Below, piece by piece: positions 49,207-61,262 of a DNA stretch of 64,000 bases. The notes under the pieces were generated by a model, which worked only from the letters and a program-made list of their open reading frames with translations, searched no databases and was not told where the DNA came from. This DNA comes from Undaria pinnatifida (Eukaryota; Sar; Phaeophyceae; Laminariales; Alariaceae). The DNA lies in assembly GCA_012845835.1 (NCBI GenBank), contig JABAKD010000002.1:24222518-24286517 (forward strand), read 5' to 3'. Every line of letters starts with the position of its first letter. The first letter of the stretch is position 1. The position numbers were made by a program, and so were the translations under genes.

Positions 49207-49992
49207 GGCCATTTCATATACAGTCGGATTCCGTCAGTCGAAAATGGCCCTTTTCGACTGGACTTTTTTTCGGTTGGATTCTTCTGGTCCTTCTTCTTAA
49301 TGTCAGCCGAGTCGATTTCATAGTTTTTGTGTTCTTCCTAGAGGCGGTTGGTGTGAGGGAGTACTGCTGTATGGCAGTCTAAAATCGGTTGGCAGCTCTG
49401 TGCTTCGCGAGTTGTTCGCGAGCAATGCGTGCTTCACGCGCGACGAACCTTCGTCCAACCGGGTTGGTGGCGTTGGGCTTAGCCGAAAGCCGCCAAAGCT
49501 GCGTTCGTGGCGTTGCACTCAGCCGAGAGCCGCAAAGCTACAGCAAGCGTAGCCGATGTTGGCAAAATTGCATCGATAACGCGCGCTACAGCTGTCGTGT
49601 GATACACGCTGCTGGCGAGCGGAGCTAGGAGTGCGCCACGCTGACTTGCGGCGAGATGCAACAGCAGTGATAGCCACGCCAGCGTCGGCGCTGTTGTATG
49701 ATACTGCTGTGTGGTACCTGGTATGGGTGTATGGGCGTGTGGGTGTGTGTTTTGTGGTGGGATGAGCGATGCGATGGGCTAAAAAAACAGGTGTAAAACT
49801 TTTTCAACTGAGTTTTTCGACAGATCCAGTCGAAAAAGTCAAATTTTTCGACTGGATCCCCCAGTCGGAAACTCAGTCGACAAAAGTTGAATCGAAAAAG
49901 CCCTTTTTCGACTGTAATAAGAAAGGTCGATTTGGGCTTAAGTCGAAAAAAGCCGTTTTCGACTGACAAGTCCGAATGTGTAAGAAATGGCC
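49207..49992. mobile_element. 786-bp element with ~42-bp terminal inverted repeats
   Basis: The left end (ggccatttcatatacagtcg, then gattccgtcagtcgaaaatg) and the reverse complement of the right end (ggccatttcttacacattcg, then gacttgtcagtcgaaaacgg) match at roughly 80%. The interior repeats a cagtcgaaaa / ttttcgactg palindrome many times and contains a ~37-bp duplication near 49466-49540. There is no transposase-like open frame, so it looks like a non-autonomous DNA transposon. A clear target-site duplication was not seen. Confidence 0.7.
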
Positions 49993-50668
49993 TAACAAAA
50001 TACGAGTACTATTCTACTACGGCAGGTACTTGTGGTATGTTTTTATGTCCTTTGAAAAAGAAAAAAATATATACATAAATATATATATACCCTTGGTACG
50101 AAATATTTTAAGGTCGTCTACGTATTGATAGACGAATATACGATGGTGCCAAATGAGCCATAGACAATCATTGGGGGGCGCGGCCTCTTGGGAGCTATAG
50201 ACAACCATTAGAGAGCGTGGCCTTTTGGGTACATCTGCCTTATAATCGAACAAACGGGGCTGGCCATTTGTGCGACAAGCATATGAATAGTCTATAGAAG
50301 ACAAGCATTTGGAACACCTTTTAGAACTGTGGTATACATTGTGTTACATCTTCGCGGTGAGTTATGATACAGGGATCGGGTAGTTGGCCGTTATATAGAA
50401 CATTCGATATGTGCAACCATGTAGTGCCACCATGACGACTATTTAATAGTGATAATAGTGACTTGTGTGGGAAGATTATATCATCATTGGAAAGTTACCA
50501 TTGTTGAGTTAGTTACCTGCCTGCCACCTTGGAATCACAATATATTCCTACCGTTCGCGTACATACGTTCCTTCAAAGACCGATATCCTACCTATGGTTA
50601 TTCTGGATGTAAAAAGGAGGCGCGTCGACTCCAAGTTGAACGAAAATCACTGATACCAACCACCAGAG

Positions 50669-50825
50669 GGTACCTTACCGCTTCTTCGACAACATGGTTG
50701 ACATACGAGTACATACCCTAACCCTAACCCAATGAAACGCAACAACCAACGAATGTACGATGAAACCCCCTTCGTCCCGTGCACAGTGTGCGTCAACCAT
50801 GTTGTCGAAAACGTGGTAAGCTCTA
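50669..50825 (+). mobile_element. Foldback (MITE-like) element with telomere-like core, copy 1
   Basis: Imperfect terminal inverted repeats (ggtaccttaccgcttcttcg with acaacatggttgac, and gtcaaccatgttgtcg with aaaacgtggtaag) flank a core holding taccctaaccctaaccc. Confidence 0.75.
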
Positions 50826-51084
50826 CTGAACCACCAAGCACATGAAAAAATATTGATAGATTTTGAGTCGTATTTCGTGGCGGTAGTTTAATTTTTATTT
50901 TTTACAAGCATCGTGTCGCCTGGTGCAAATATGCCTGGAGACGCTCAATCAAGGGAAAACGTCCAGCGGTCAAGGGCTTCAAAACGATCTTCCCACACGC
51001 ACTAAAAACTAATACTTGACGTCAGTCAAGGCAAATAATTGGAAAATTACCGTCGGTCAAGGGGTGGATGTGCCGTCTTCTGAC

Positions 51085-51315
51085 ATCTTTGGTCTGGGGT
51101 GCTGGTTTGTATGTTCTTGTTTTCTGCCGGGTGCTCATTGCGGTTGGCATTGCATGGCCAAATCACTTGCTGTATTTGCAATGTGTATCTCTGTCTCGTA
51201 GTTTGTGACCACATCAGAGCTCGTCTCTCTATGAGGCATCAGCACGGACACTGCTAGTGCTGGGTGTGAACTAGATGGGTGGAAATATCAGTTTCATGTG
51301 AAGAACACACATAAT
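51085..51315 (+). repeat. Dispersed repeat family C, copy 2
   Basis: High-identity match to 42340-42575 in the same orientation. Confidence 0.85.
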
Positions 51316-51650
51316 GAGTAAGCTCAAGTTTCCTGCCAAGCGGAATGATGCGTCGTTGCCTTGTGTTGTATTATACAAATATCTAGATCATGGCTGTGCC
51401 GCAGTTTTAATTGTTTTTGGGTACACAGCATCAGTTTCTCCAACAGAACCACGTCGAATCGGCACCGAGGCAGGCGTCCCCGTGACAGCACAGAGCAGCC
51501 CAACGCCAAGGCGCTTTCAACGGACACGGAAGTAGAAAAACAAAAAAAACACGTCTTCCATGAAGTTGTTGCGCCGAGCTGTTATAGAGTTACAACTAAC
51601 TGCCTGCCGTGGCAGACAGAGTTGTTGGCGGTAGGTCGTTCGTAGCCAGT

Positions 51651-51813
51651 AGAGCTTACCACTCTTCCGAGACAATGGTTGACGCACACTGTGTACGAGA
51701 CGAAGGGGTTTTCACCCTACAATGGTTGGCTGCGCTTCATTGGGTTAGGGTTAGGGTATTTACAATATAAAGAGTATGTCAACCATTTTCTCGAAAAGCG
51801 GTAAGGTACCCTC
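51651..51813 (-). mobile_element. Foldback (MITE-like) element, copy 2 in opposite orientation
   Basis: Reverse-complement match to 50669-50825, including the core (gggttagggttagggta) and both inverted ends (gcttaccactcttccgag; ctcgaaaagcggtaaggtac). Confidence 0.75.
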
Positions 51814-52761
51814 TTCGTCGCCGCGTGCTTCAATATTGAAGCACGAGGCACACAACGGTTGCGGGTAGGTTGTTCGTAGCCTCAATATTTGTTAACTATC
51901 AACAGTCGTGCGTGCCTTCGCCCCTTCGCTTGCTTCACCCGTCACGTAGTGGAGGAAGATACAAGATCGTTGATAGTTACGTTAATTCAACTCCTCACTC
52001 ATTCCGATATTTTCCCAACAAGTCGGCGTTACGGTTATGTTATGCAGCAGCCGAGTATACTTCAACCACTACGTTGAAGCCCGGCCAAGGCCTATGGGTA
52101 TTTAAAGGCAGATAGTAAATCTTCCTACGGTAGCTATTTACGCACTTTGGCTGGCTGAGGGGAACCTTATGCGGCTCAATCAACCCTATAGAGATATGAT
52201 ATAGAGTCTTTCCAAGCCACATCATCCCGATCCGAACGAACGTCTCTCCAAGCACAGCATCCACGCCGGCCGAGTCAACGTAGAGCCTTCACAAGCCACA
52301 GCATCCAACAAGCACAAGTCACCCCATAGCATAAGGGTTCTGGTTCTGGTTCTGGTGGGGTGGTCAGCGTTACGCGGCACGGCCAACCCCCCCCCCTAAA
52401 GTTTTACTATCAAGATTCAAGTAGGGATCAGGCCTATGCAGCAGTTCACACCAAAACGGCATTTGAGAAGTTTGTCTTGCCGCTCTGTGTTCACTGCTGG
52501 TGCGCGCTTTGATCTCACCACAAAACCCGTCCAGATCTATCAACCATAAAACCCATATAATATCTCATTTATATGGTCAAGTTCGAATTAACCCCCCTCG
52601 CCCCTCCCCCCCCTTTCCCCGACGCCTCCATCATCGCCTTAGACATAGCACCACGCGTGCAGTTATCTCCTATTCATTTATGCGACCGAAAAATGTTGAA
52701 AAATCCTCCCCCTACACCCCCCCCCCTCTCCGCTTGTAAACGCCCCTGCCTTCCCCTCCCC

Positions 52762-53053
52762 GGTCATACGACTATATACATAATAAACTAGTGCGTTCCA
52801 CAGCCGTCAGATTTTGTCCCCCTCAAGATGGGTTTTATAGTTTTCGTGCACAGATTGATTAACATCGCCCTGTTGACCCTGGTACAAGCTACACTGCTGT
52901 AGTTCCAAGGGGAGTCGCCGACCTATTATCCTCAATGAGGACACACACCCAGTGACACGCGCGGTCGGAGTATCTTACGCAGCTTGCAAAGATGACTTTC
53001 CATGAAATCTTCCATCTCACAGCTGCTACAGCAGTGTATTTTTTTTATAATAT
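52762..53053 (-). repeat. Family A, full-length copy
   Basis: Reverse-complement order from cggtcatacgactatataca to catctcacagctgctacagc, with a small insertion in the terminal motif. Confidence 0.85.
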
Positions 53054-53475
53054 ACAAGCGCCATATATGGCAATTTCATCATAGAGTAGTACTTCAGTGT
53101 CAATAAGCCTTGCTGGTACCGGAACAACCCTCCCTGTCCCCGATCACGAAGGCTCATTGACTAAGGGCACTATAGGACCGTATGCCGTGGAAGGAATAGA
53201 CAGGCATGAGCGGAGGGTAGGAGCTGCTTCGCTGGCCGTTCTACGTGAGTCAAGGCGCATACACTACTACTACTACTACTACTATTGCTGTATGAGGCAT
53301 GTGCAACACACATTAGATTCCAGGGCATCCTGTAGCCTGGCATGCCAGCCAAAGCTTGCCCCCACAACGTGTCATCACTCGGAAAAAGCGCAGTTTAGAC
53401 GTGACACATCACCGACGGCGACAGACTCAACCAATGGTTCACAAACAATCGCGCAACATACACTTCACAAATAAT

Positions 53476-53730
53476 TAAAATACACGCTCCAGCTGTGAGA
53501 TCGAAGATTTCGACGTAAAACTAATCTTTGCTAAGCTGTGTGTGATACTCCGATCGCGCGTATTACTGGGTGTGCTCCCTCATGAAGTATAGAGGTCGGC
53601 GAACTCCCGTAGGATTAGCTTGTACCAGGGTCAGCAGGGTGATGGTAATGCAATCTGTGCACGGAAACTATAAAACCAGTTTTGAAGGGGACACAATCTG
53701 ACGGCTGTGGAACGCACCAGTGACATATAT
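53476..53730 (+). repeat. Family A, full-length copy
   Basis: Runs from cgctccagctgtgagatcga to gacggctgtggaacgcacc. It and the copy at 52762-53053 form an inverted pair about 420 bp apart. Confidence 0.85.
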
Positions 53731-54863
53731 ATACCCTGGTATATCACATCGGTGTGTATCACATACGATAATAATGCTATATAGTAAACGACCTGTCCCC
53801 CATTTCAACAACCACACGAAAAACACCCGTGCACATAGTAAATGCCCCTCCTTTCCAAAATTATTGAGATAAACGCCAAGGGGTGGACGGAGCTGGCAAG
53901 TCATTTGGGCGAAGGAAATGGAACTGTTTCCGAAGCAGACAACGGGGCGATTTTTATAGGAATGTCGACATACATGTTTTTCCCAGTCGCAAAACAGACA
54001 TAAATCAGCTGCCGACAGACAACAAAAACTTTCACGACCATCTACCATAAAAAAAATGATGATCACCCCGCCACTCGAACGTGTGTACCGGCGATACACG
54101 CTTCGGGTACAGCCCGGGTCCCTGCCCGGCCGCCGCTTCACGATTTCCCACGACGCCGCCGCCGGGGTATCGGAGCCTGTTTGTTCGAACAATGAACCTG
54201 GGTACCCAGTTCTCGACGCCGCAGTTACCCGCAGGCTCAAAAACCCGCGGGTTTTGAGCTCGGACCCTACCCGTCAACGGGTAGGACCCGTCCAGGTACT
54301 CGGGTTATCGGAATCAGGATCCTACCTCTGGCCACCCTGCTACCGGGCCTGGTGGCCGCGAGTAACATATTTTTAGCTCCAGTAACAAATTTTTAGTTTT
54401 GCAGCGAACACAATTTTCAATTTTGACCCGGTACTCTGTACAACAGTGAACTCGTCGACGATCTCTCTTTTTTAACGGCTTTTTGTTTTTGCCGGTTCGT
54501 AAGTTCAGATATTTCCCCCCCCCCAAAAAAAAACAACAACAACGAATGTTCGACGGGGAAATCTCCCAAAAATGGTGTTTTCAAGAAAAGTCAAATCCCT
54601 GTTCTCAGCAGGGAGGAGAGAGGAGAAGAGCAGACGTGCAGAGCCAGCAGCAGGCCCAGGACACCTATCTTGCGGTGCTCCTAAAGCCTAACGTCGAACA
54701 AACCGGGTACGCCGCAGAGGTTTTTTTCGGGTACCCGCGGGTAATCCGTATTCCCGGTTCATTGTGCCTGCACTATATTTAGGAAACCGTTAAAAAAACT
54801 CGAAAAACCACACACACGCTCGTATATCGTCACACGGGGATACACACACCGCAACACCTTCAC

Positions 54864-55500
54864 ATGGCCCCGGCTGGGCACAATGAGCCAGCAGACGAGC
54901 ACGGTCGATCTCTGCGGCGAAGGTTCTGCCGCTGCCTCTCGGCAAAACTATTTGCCCGCGGGGGGCGATCTTGCCGAACGTCCTGCCGAAAGTTCGAAGG
55001 CGCCCGCACAAAGCGCCTGCGAGACCAACGAAGGCAGAAGCGGCGACAGAGAAGGCTCTGTAGGTCTCGCTCCCACAGCAGCAGCAGTGGAGCTTCACAG
55101 GATGAAGACGGCGATGACGTCGTGGAAGAGGTACCACCGCCCGAGGACTTCCCGAAGCCCAATGCACGTGGTTCGGGTGATGCGGGGTCAGCAACGACCA
55201 GTGCGCGGGGCGTGCGGCCCCATCCCGGGGGAACCGTTCCCGCCGAGAACAAGGCACATATTGGTACTGGTCCGGCAGACAGCGGCGGCAAGCGGGTTGG
55301 GAGGGGGGGCTCCCCGGCACCAGACAAGACGAAGCCGCTCAACAGTCCCGTGTGGAACGACTTGGACGTGTGACAACGATAATAAAATGAGCCTTTTGTC
55401 AGGAATGTCAGGCGAAGATCAAACGGTGTGGCGGGCAGTCGTCCTTGACCAGACACAGGAAGATGTACACTGCAGTCTTGTAAGCGGGAGACCGTGAACC
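54864..55500 (+). other. Unclassified open frames, possibly one frameshifted coding sequence
   Basis: An ATG at 54883 opens a frame whose first ~65 codons look protein-like (MSQQTSTVDLCGEGSAAASR), while after about 55090 the frame of 54864 looks better (QDEDGDDVVEEVPPPEDFPK, ending LNSPVWNDLDV at 55373). This suggests one reading frame broken by a small indel. It precedes the reverse transcriptase remnant and could be its first open frame or unrelated. No domain recognised. Confidence 0.3.
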
Positions 55501-55705
55501 ATCGCCCCTATAGTGCATCTTTTTTTTTTCGTTGATCGCGTTCTCAAACTAATGAGGACTCACCCGCGCAATAGTGGAGTAATACTCGAGAAGGCAAGTT
55601 CAGGCGGCTTGTGTATCGGATCAACAATGAAAACTGTTCGTAATTGTCGTTTCGATTATAGAACAGTAGTACGCACTATCTTCACATCAACTTCACCTTG
55701 GAGAT

Positions 55706-57508
55706 GAACTGAACATGGGTGAAATAACTGCCGCAATACGGGGTATGCCAAAAACTGGAAAGCAGTGGGACCCGACTCCCTGCCGTCCGAGCTGCTGAAA
55801 ATTGACGATCCCGAATTTATCCTCTACTTCCACAACCTACATCTCAATGTGTGGAGAACGGGAGACGTCCCCCAGCAGTGGCAATATGAAACCATTGAGG
55901 TCCTTCATAAAAAGAAGGACCGATCCGATTGCAACAACTACCCAGGGATTTCGATCGCTGCTCATTCAGGCAAAGTACTGCCGTTAAAAATGGTCGCGTC
56001 CCGCCGCCTCAGCAACTACTGCTGTGAGACCGAAGGGACACTCCCCGAAGAACAGTGCGGCTTTCGCCCCGCACGATCAACAGTGGACATGCTGTTCGTC
56101 GAGCGCCGACTGCAAAAAGTCGGACGAGCCAGGAGAATCCCTCTGTACATGTGCTTCATCGATCTCCAGAAACATATGACTCCGTCGACAGAGAGCTGCT
56201 GTGGGTGGTGCTCGCACGCTTCGGTGTGCCAGAGAAGATGCGGACCATTTTCCGCCAGTTCCACGAAGGCATGCACGTGCGCACGGATGACGGTGAGCAA
56301 TCTGAATGGTTTGACGTCACCCAGCGACTGCGGCAAGGATGTGTACTGTCGCCCCTTCTTTCCAATGTATTTTTCGCCTCTGCGATACATGCCGTCCTGG
56401 TACGCTTCAGTGAGGACCCAAACATTTTAAAGGACCTGGTTCACCTCGAGGAGGGTCTCGGGGGGAACGGCGTGGAGGTTGGTCCACTAGCATGTGTGCG
56501 GAGGTCTGTCTGGGGCATGCTGTACGCCGACGATGCAGGCATTGTGTCAAAGTCGGCGGAAGGCCTTGCGAAGATGATGACCGTCATCGTGACCGTTATG
56601 AACAGCAGGACTCACCGTGTGCGAAAAGAAAACGGAGACAATGCTGCTGCGCACACTCAACAAGGTGCTCCCGACCTCACCGCGCGTCGTCGAAGCAGCG
56701 GGCCAGAGGTATAGACAGACGATCAGTTTCTGTACCTGGGCGGTCTTATCGACGCAAACGCCGACGTGACATCATACCAGAGATCAAACGACGGATCCGA
56801 CTAGCGTGGGCATGCTACGATCGTTTCAAGCGCGAGCTGTACGATATGGACAATGCCCCGTTCATGCTCAAGGTGCGCCTGGTAAAGACCGAGGTGATGG
56901 AGACCCTGCTGTACGGGTGTGTGACTTGGGCTCTCGACCTGGAGTACTTCGCTAAACTCCCAACAGCACACCACAATCTCCTCGTAAGGACTATTGGCTT
57001 TCAGCGCCAACAGCACACCGACCACCGCATGTCGTATGCCAAGACTCTCAAGAAGGCACAATGTGAGAGCATTGAGACGACTATCCGCAAACGACGCCTC
57101 CTCTTCGCGTGAGCCGTGCAACGGACGACCACTGAGCGACTGACCCATCGCGTCATGTTCGGGACGATGGCTGGTGGGGTGAACCAGGGACGAGGTCGGC
57201 CAGAAAAGAAATGGGCCCAGTGCCTGGTAGACGACATCAGGGTATTCGAAGCAACCGAGGGGTCCACGGATAGCCCCCCTTAACTGTTCGGAGTAGAGAC
57301 TGTGCTATGGCCGAGGGCGGCTAAGAAGAGCGGGAACTGGCACCGGGGGATCGTCGACGCGGCGGACCGCTTCATGACGAGATGGCACAGGGGCGGGGCG
57401 GAGACGAGCTGGCAACGCCTCACAGCAGAGGACGCCAAGAGCAGCAACCAAGGGAAACCGGGGGGACGGGGTGGTTGGGGGCAGCCGTACTGTTACAGCT
57501 GTAGATGA
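55706..57508 (+). pseudogene. Decayed non-LTR (LINE) retrotransposon reverse transcriptase
   Basis: Typical reverse transcriptase blocks appear in order but in shifting frames: [45 protein letters not shown], then [35 protein letters not shown], the catalytic YADDAG (about 56523), then LLYGCVTW, and the C-terminal GRPEKKWAQCLVDDIR. At least four frame changes (about 55760, 56165, 56610 and 56700-56770) and an in-frame TGA at about 57110 show it is dead. It is probably 5'-truncated, since no endonuclease domain was seen upstream. The last recognisable piece ends at 57508. Confidence 0.85.
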
Positions 57509-59814
57509 ATGCAGAAACGAAATGGTAGATCGTGTTGTTTTTTCTTTTGCCCGTGAAACAGCAGTTATCTTCATCGTGTTTTGTCCGTGCAACAGCAGCT
57601 ATCTTCTTCGTGTTGTTTTGCCCGTGCAACAACAGGTATCTGTTCCTCTTCAGCACGTACTCGTGTGCCGATCTTCTTGCAGCCTTTCCTTTCCTTTCCG
57701 ATCTTCTTGCATCACATTCTTCAGAGCACCTGTCGTTTGTTTTGCTTTACTTTTTTTTTCTTTTCCTTTTTTTCTTTTTTTTTATATGGTCTGGCTTGCT
57801 TTGTCGTGTTCTCGTACCCGGTACGCTAGCATTTCACTTGAGCTTTACCTTTGATGAATTGCGACTGTTTGGTTTACTCTGTTTCACAGTCTGTGGCCAC
57901 ATCATTCGCATCTCTCCAGGATGAAGAATCAGCAGGGACTCTGGGTGTACTGATGTCGTTGGGTATATAGAAACAACCACAAACAGTTTAATGTGAAGAC
58001 GTGAAGACAACACACAACATAACCAGGCATGGTTGTTCGATTACACGATAGGTGTGCCAAAACGGCCAAGGTCCTCAACTGTTGTCTATACTTAAAACTT
58101 ACTCGTATATGTGTGTGTGTTCTTCACATTAAACCGTTCTTCTACTCGTCGACATCCAGCACACCCAGTGTCCGTACTGATTCTTCACCCTAGAAAGATC
58201 AGCTCTGTGGTCACAAGCTACGACACAGAGATAATGCATCGTAATGCATTCGACAACGCAATGTCATGCCCTAGTACTGGGTACGACAGGCACAACATAC
58301 ATACGTCAGCAACAGAAATACATTGGAAGAGAGAAATACGAAATAAACAAAAACAAAAACAAAAACAAAAAACAAAAACAAAATAAGAAAACAAATAAAA
58401 ACAAAGATAAAAATAAAACAAAAAATGAAACAAACAAAATGAAGGGGAAATCGAAGAAACAACCCAACCGGAAAGGAGAGCCAAAGCTCGGAAAAGAAAC
58501 ATAATAAAATGAAATAAAATAGTAGCATATAGCTCAGGTGACACCATCTACATTTATCTAGACGGTCTTCAATCAGTTCAAACCAGGTCATAGCTAAGGT
58601 CCCCAATGGTTGTCCACACTTGAACTTACTCGTATATAGCATATAGCTCAGGTGACACCATCTACATTCACCTAGACGATCTTCAATGAGTTTGTACCAG
58701 GTTATATACAGAAACACAAGCAGAACAGCACATCATACCATATCACTTGTATACCTCATATTATAATACTATATGGAAATCAAAAACCACTACTCTTACT
58801 CTGTTAATAGCATTAACGTGAAAACAACACGTAGTTTGCTCCCATTCACCTCATATTTTATTTATGATATGTTGGGCATCTGCAATTGGCATGCAGGTAG
58901 AATATTTAGCTCCCATCCACCTCCGCCTGCCCCCCCCCCCCCCCCCCCCCCCCCCCTCCCCTCCCCTCCCCCTTCCCTCCCCCTCTGCCCGAATAACAAT
59001 CGCCAGAGTTACAAACGCTACAACACAGGTGATGTCATATATCCACCTTTTGAGCTATGTATGCTGTAGCTCCGATTCATTCAAATGGTCTTCATGTTCC
59101 AATCAACCCCCTTCCCCCTACCCTCCCCGCCGCCCACACCATCGTCGACTAGCGTCACGGGTGCAGTAAGCTCTTATTCATTTATGCGACCTACCCTCCC
59201 CCTGAACCTCCCCCACTCCCCCTTAAAAGGATAAATACATAATAGTTGGCCTCGGATGGCACCGACGCTGTAAAACATTACATAATATGTATATTGGCGG
59301 TTGGCGTTGGTTGGCAACGACGCTGTAAAACATGCCAATCGCTGCGTGAGCTAGGCAACCAGGGTACCGTTTTTTTCTTTGGCGGTCGCCACGATGGTTA
59401 CCGAGTAGATCATATTGTGCGGGTTGGAGAACACGTGCTCCGCACGAGGGGAATGATCGCATCACGTAGTGTGAAAATGGTAAGGCACCCACGAGGCAGT
59501 TACATAGTAACATCCATTGCTCTCTGGAGCGGTCACACCAGAAAACAAAGTAACTCATTGGCGCTGTCATCCACAAGCAAGAAAGTAGGCACAAGGTACC
59601 GAAGTCCGTCTTACGAGCAGTTCTTGGAAGGATGCAGTTCATCCTTCCTGCGACTCGCCGAACATCTCACGGCGCTTCGCGCTTGGTGCAAGCAATGTCT
59701 CTGCCTGGTTGGTGAAAACCCGACGTGCTCCGTCCTGGGATAGTAGGGATGCGAGAGTCTATGGTCGTGCGACTACGGCCATGCACAAACTGAGTACACC
59801 CCCCCCCCCTCCCG
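57509..59814. other. Repeat-bearing intergenic DNA
   Basis: Contains a ~40-bp tandem motif built on gtgcaacagcagctatcttc (about 57550-57650), an inverted pair of family C-like segments (57885-58015 and 58110-58240), an A-rich AAAAC stretch (58345-58440), a direct duplication (58525-58590 and 58634-58700, atagcatatagctcaggtga), a C-run (58930-58956) and a family E segment (59700-59785). No gene recognised. Confidence 0.5.
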
Positions 59815-59999
59815 TCACCGGCCATACGACTACAGTATATATATCAAACTGGTGCATTCCACAGCCGTCAGATTTTGTCCCCCTCAAAAACGGGTTTTGT
59901 AGGTTCCGTGCACAGAGTGATTGGCATCACCCTGTTGACCCTGGGAACAACTAACAACTAACAACTTGTTGTTGTTGTTGTTGTTGTTGCTGTTGTTGT

Positions 60000-60230
60000 T
60001 CTCACATTAACTCGCACAATCAAGTCCGTGGTCACAGGACAGGCTCCAGTCACTCTGGAGCTGAGGAATACCCCAGGGAAAAACACAAACAACCCAAGGT
60101 GGTACACGCATATATCACAGCTGACGCAATTCATGCCTCCACCAGAAAACATATAAAAGTGAAATCGGGAGTCAGCCTACGATGTGCCAGGTCCATACTG
60201 GTGCATAGGTCTCACTACTCGCGCCTGGAA
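60000..60230 (+). repeat. Family B copy inside the split family A element
   Basis: Starts near cacattaactcgcacaatc, has gtggtcacaggacaggctcc and ends near ccaggtccatactggtgcat; its reverse complement is at 14884-15095. Confidence 0.85.
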
Positions 60231-60364
60231 AAACCGACTACACCGCTTGCCCCCCAAGTAAGACTACCACGTATATATTACACGTAGTATCTATCACTAC
60301 GCATACGCACGACAGACGCAAGTCTGTTGGAAAAAAGAAACAAAGAGAAGAGAAGAAAGCGAAA

Positions 60365-60366
<2 letters not shown>

Positions 60367-60415
<49 letters not shown>

Positions 60416-60416
60416 A
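60367..60416. repeat. (AAC)n microsatellite
   Basis: About 16 perfect aac units followed by purine-rich sequence (60417-60510). Confidence 0.95.
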
Positions 60417-60847
60417 AACAAAGAGGAGAGGAAAAAAAAGAAAAGATAAGAAAAGGAAGAAAAGACAAGACAAGAAGAGGAAGCAAAGAAAAAAAGAGAA
60501 GAAACAAAAATGTCATACTAGCAAACCCTAGGAACTGGCTAAAGACGGCATTAGCAACTACCAACTACCAGGTAGCTACGTAGTTCTAAGGGGCGTCGTC
60601 GATCTATACCGGACACACACCCAGTAATACGCGCGATCGGAGTATCAAAGCAGCTTGCAAAGATGAGTTTCATATTCGATCTCACAGCTGGAATATATTT
60701 TCATCTTTTTATAATATACCAATCGTATGAGCTGAATCACATACAATACGTGTATGAATACCTACTACCTGGTATCCAACAGCCATTCAACACTTACCAG
60801 ATACCAGGTGTAATACTATATATGTCAGCAGGGTGCAAATACGTTGA

Positions 60848-61004
60848 TTTGTTGGCTTCGAGCGGACGCGTTTATTTTGCTGATATTTTTCGTAGCGTTG
60901 TGTAGCTCGCCTCACCTCCAGTTGATTGTTGGCTTAAAGCGGACGCGTATATTTTGTTGATATTTTTTCGTAGCGTTGTGTAGCTTGCCTTACCTCCAGT
61001 GATA
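60848..61004. repeat. ~78-bp tandem duplication
   Basis: Two copies share ttgttggctt, agcggacgcgt, cgtagcgttgtgtagct and acctccagt in order. Confidence 0.88.
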
Positions 61005-61189
61005 CGCGTTATCATGATTGATCGCGTTTTTTCTTCAATTTCACCCCAGTGACGTCATGCGGGGGCTCTTCGACCGGTATTGGTTAAGCCCTTTACAACT
61101 GGAAACCCGTTTTAGAGGACAAAATTACTTGGATTTAGTATAGGGAGGGGTTCGGGGGCTCTAACGGGGCTAAGCCTGTCGCCTGTCGC

Positions 61190-61262
61190 CCCGGTGGCGT
61201 ATCAGGTTATCCTCGAGCCTGGTATTATAGGTGAGTTTCGTGAGTTCGAATCCGCCCGAGAT
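61190..61262 (+). other. tRNA-like Pol III promoter (degenerate tRNA or SINE head)
   Basis: tggcgtatcagg at 61195-61206 resembles the tRNA A box and gttcgaatcc at 61244-61253 is a perfect B box, at normal tRNA spacing. The acceptor and T stems do not pair convincingly, so this is not called as a functional tRNA. It may be the head of a tRNA-derived SINE. Confidence 0.4.

Larger units (their letters stand above)
43786..54863. other. 11-kb repeat-dense tract with no recognised gene
   Basis: Apart from the repeats itemised separately, no exon with convincing protein character was found on either strand. Long C-runs (44034-44050, 44162-44186) and G-runs (45721-45738, 47430-47478) interrupt it. 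Confidence 0.5.
59815..60715 (-). repeat. Family A copy split by a ~625-bp nested insertion
   Basis: The 3' part (59815-59950) stops at accctgttgaccctggg and the remainder resumes at about 60575 (gtagttctaaggggcgtcg) and runs to 60715. Between them lies the (TTG)n tract, a family B copy (about 60000-60230) and an (AAC)n tract (60367-60416). Family B or a composite containing it therefore inserted into family A. Confidence 0.8.
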
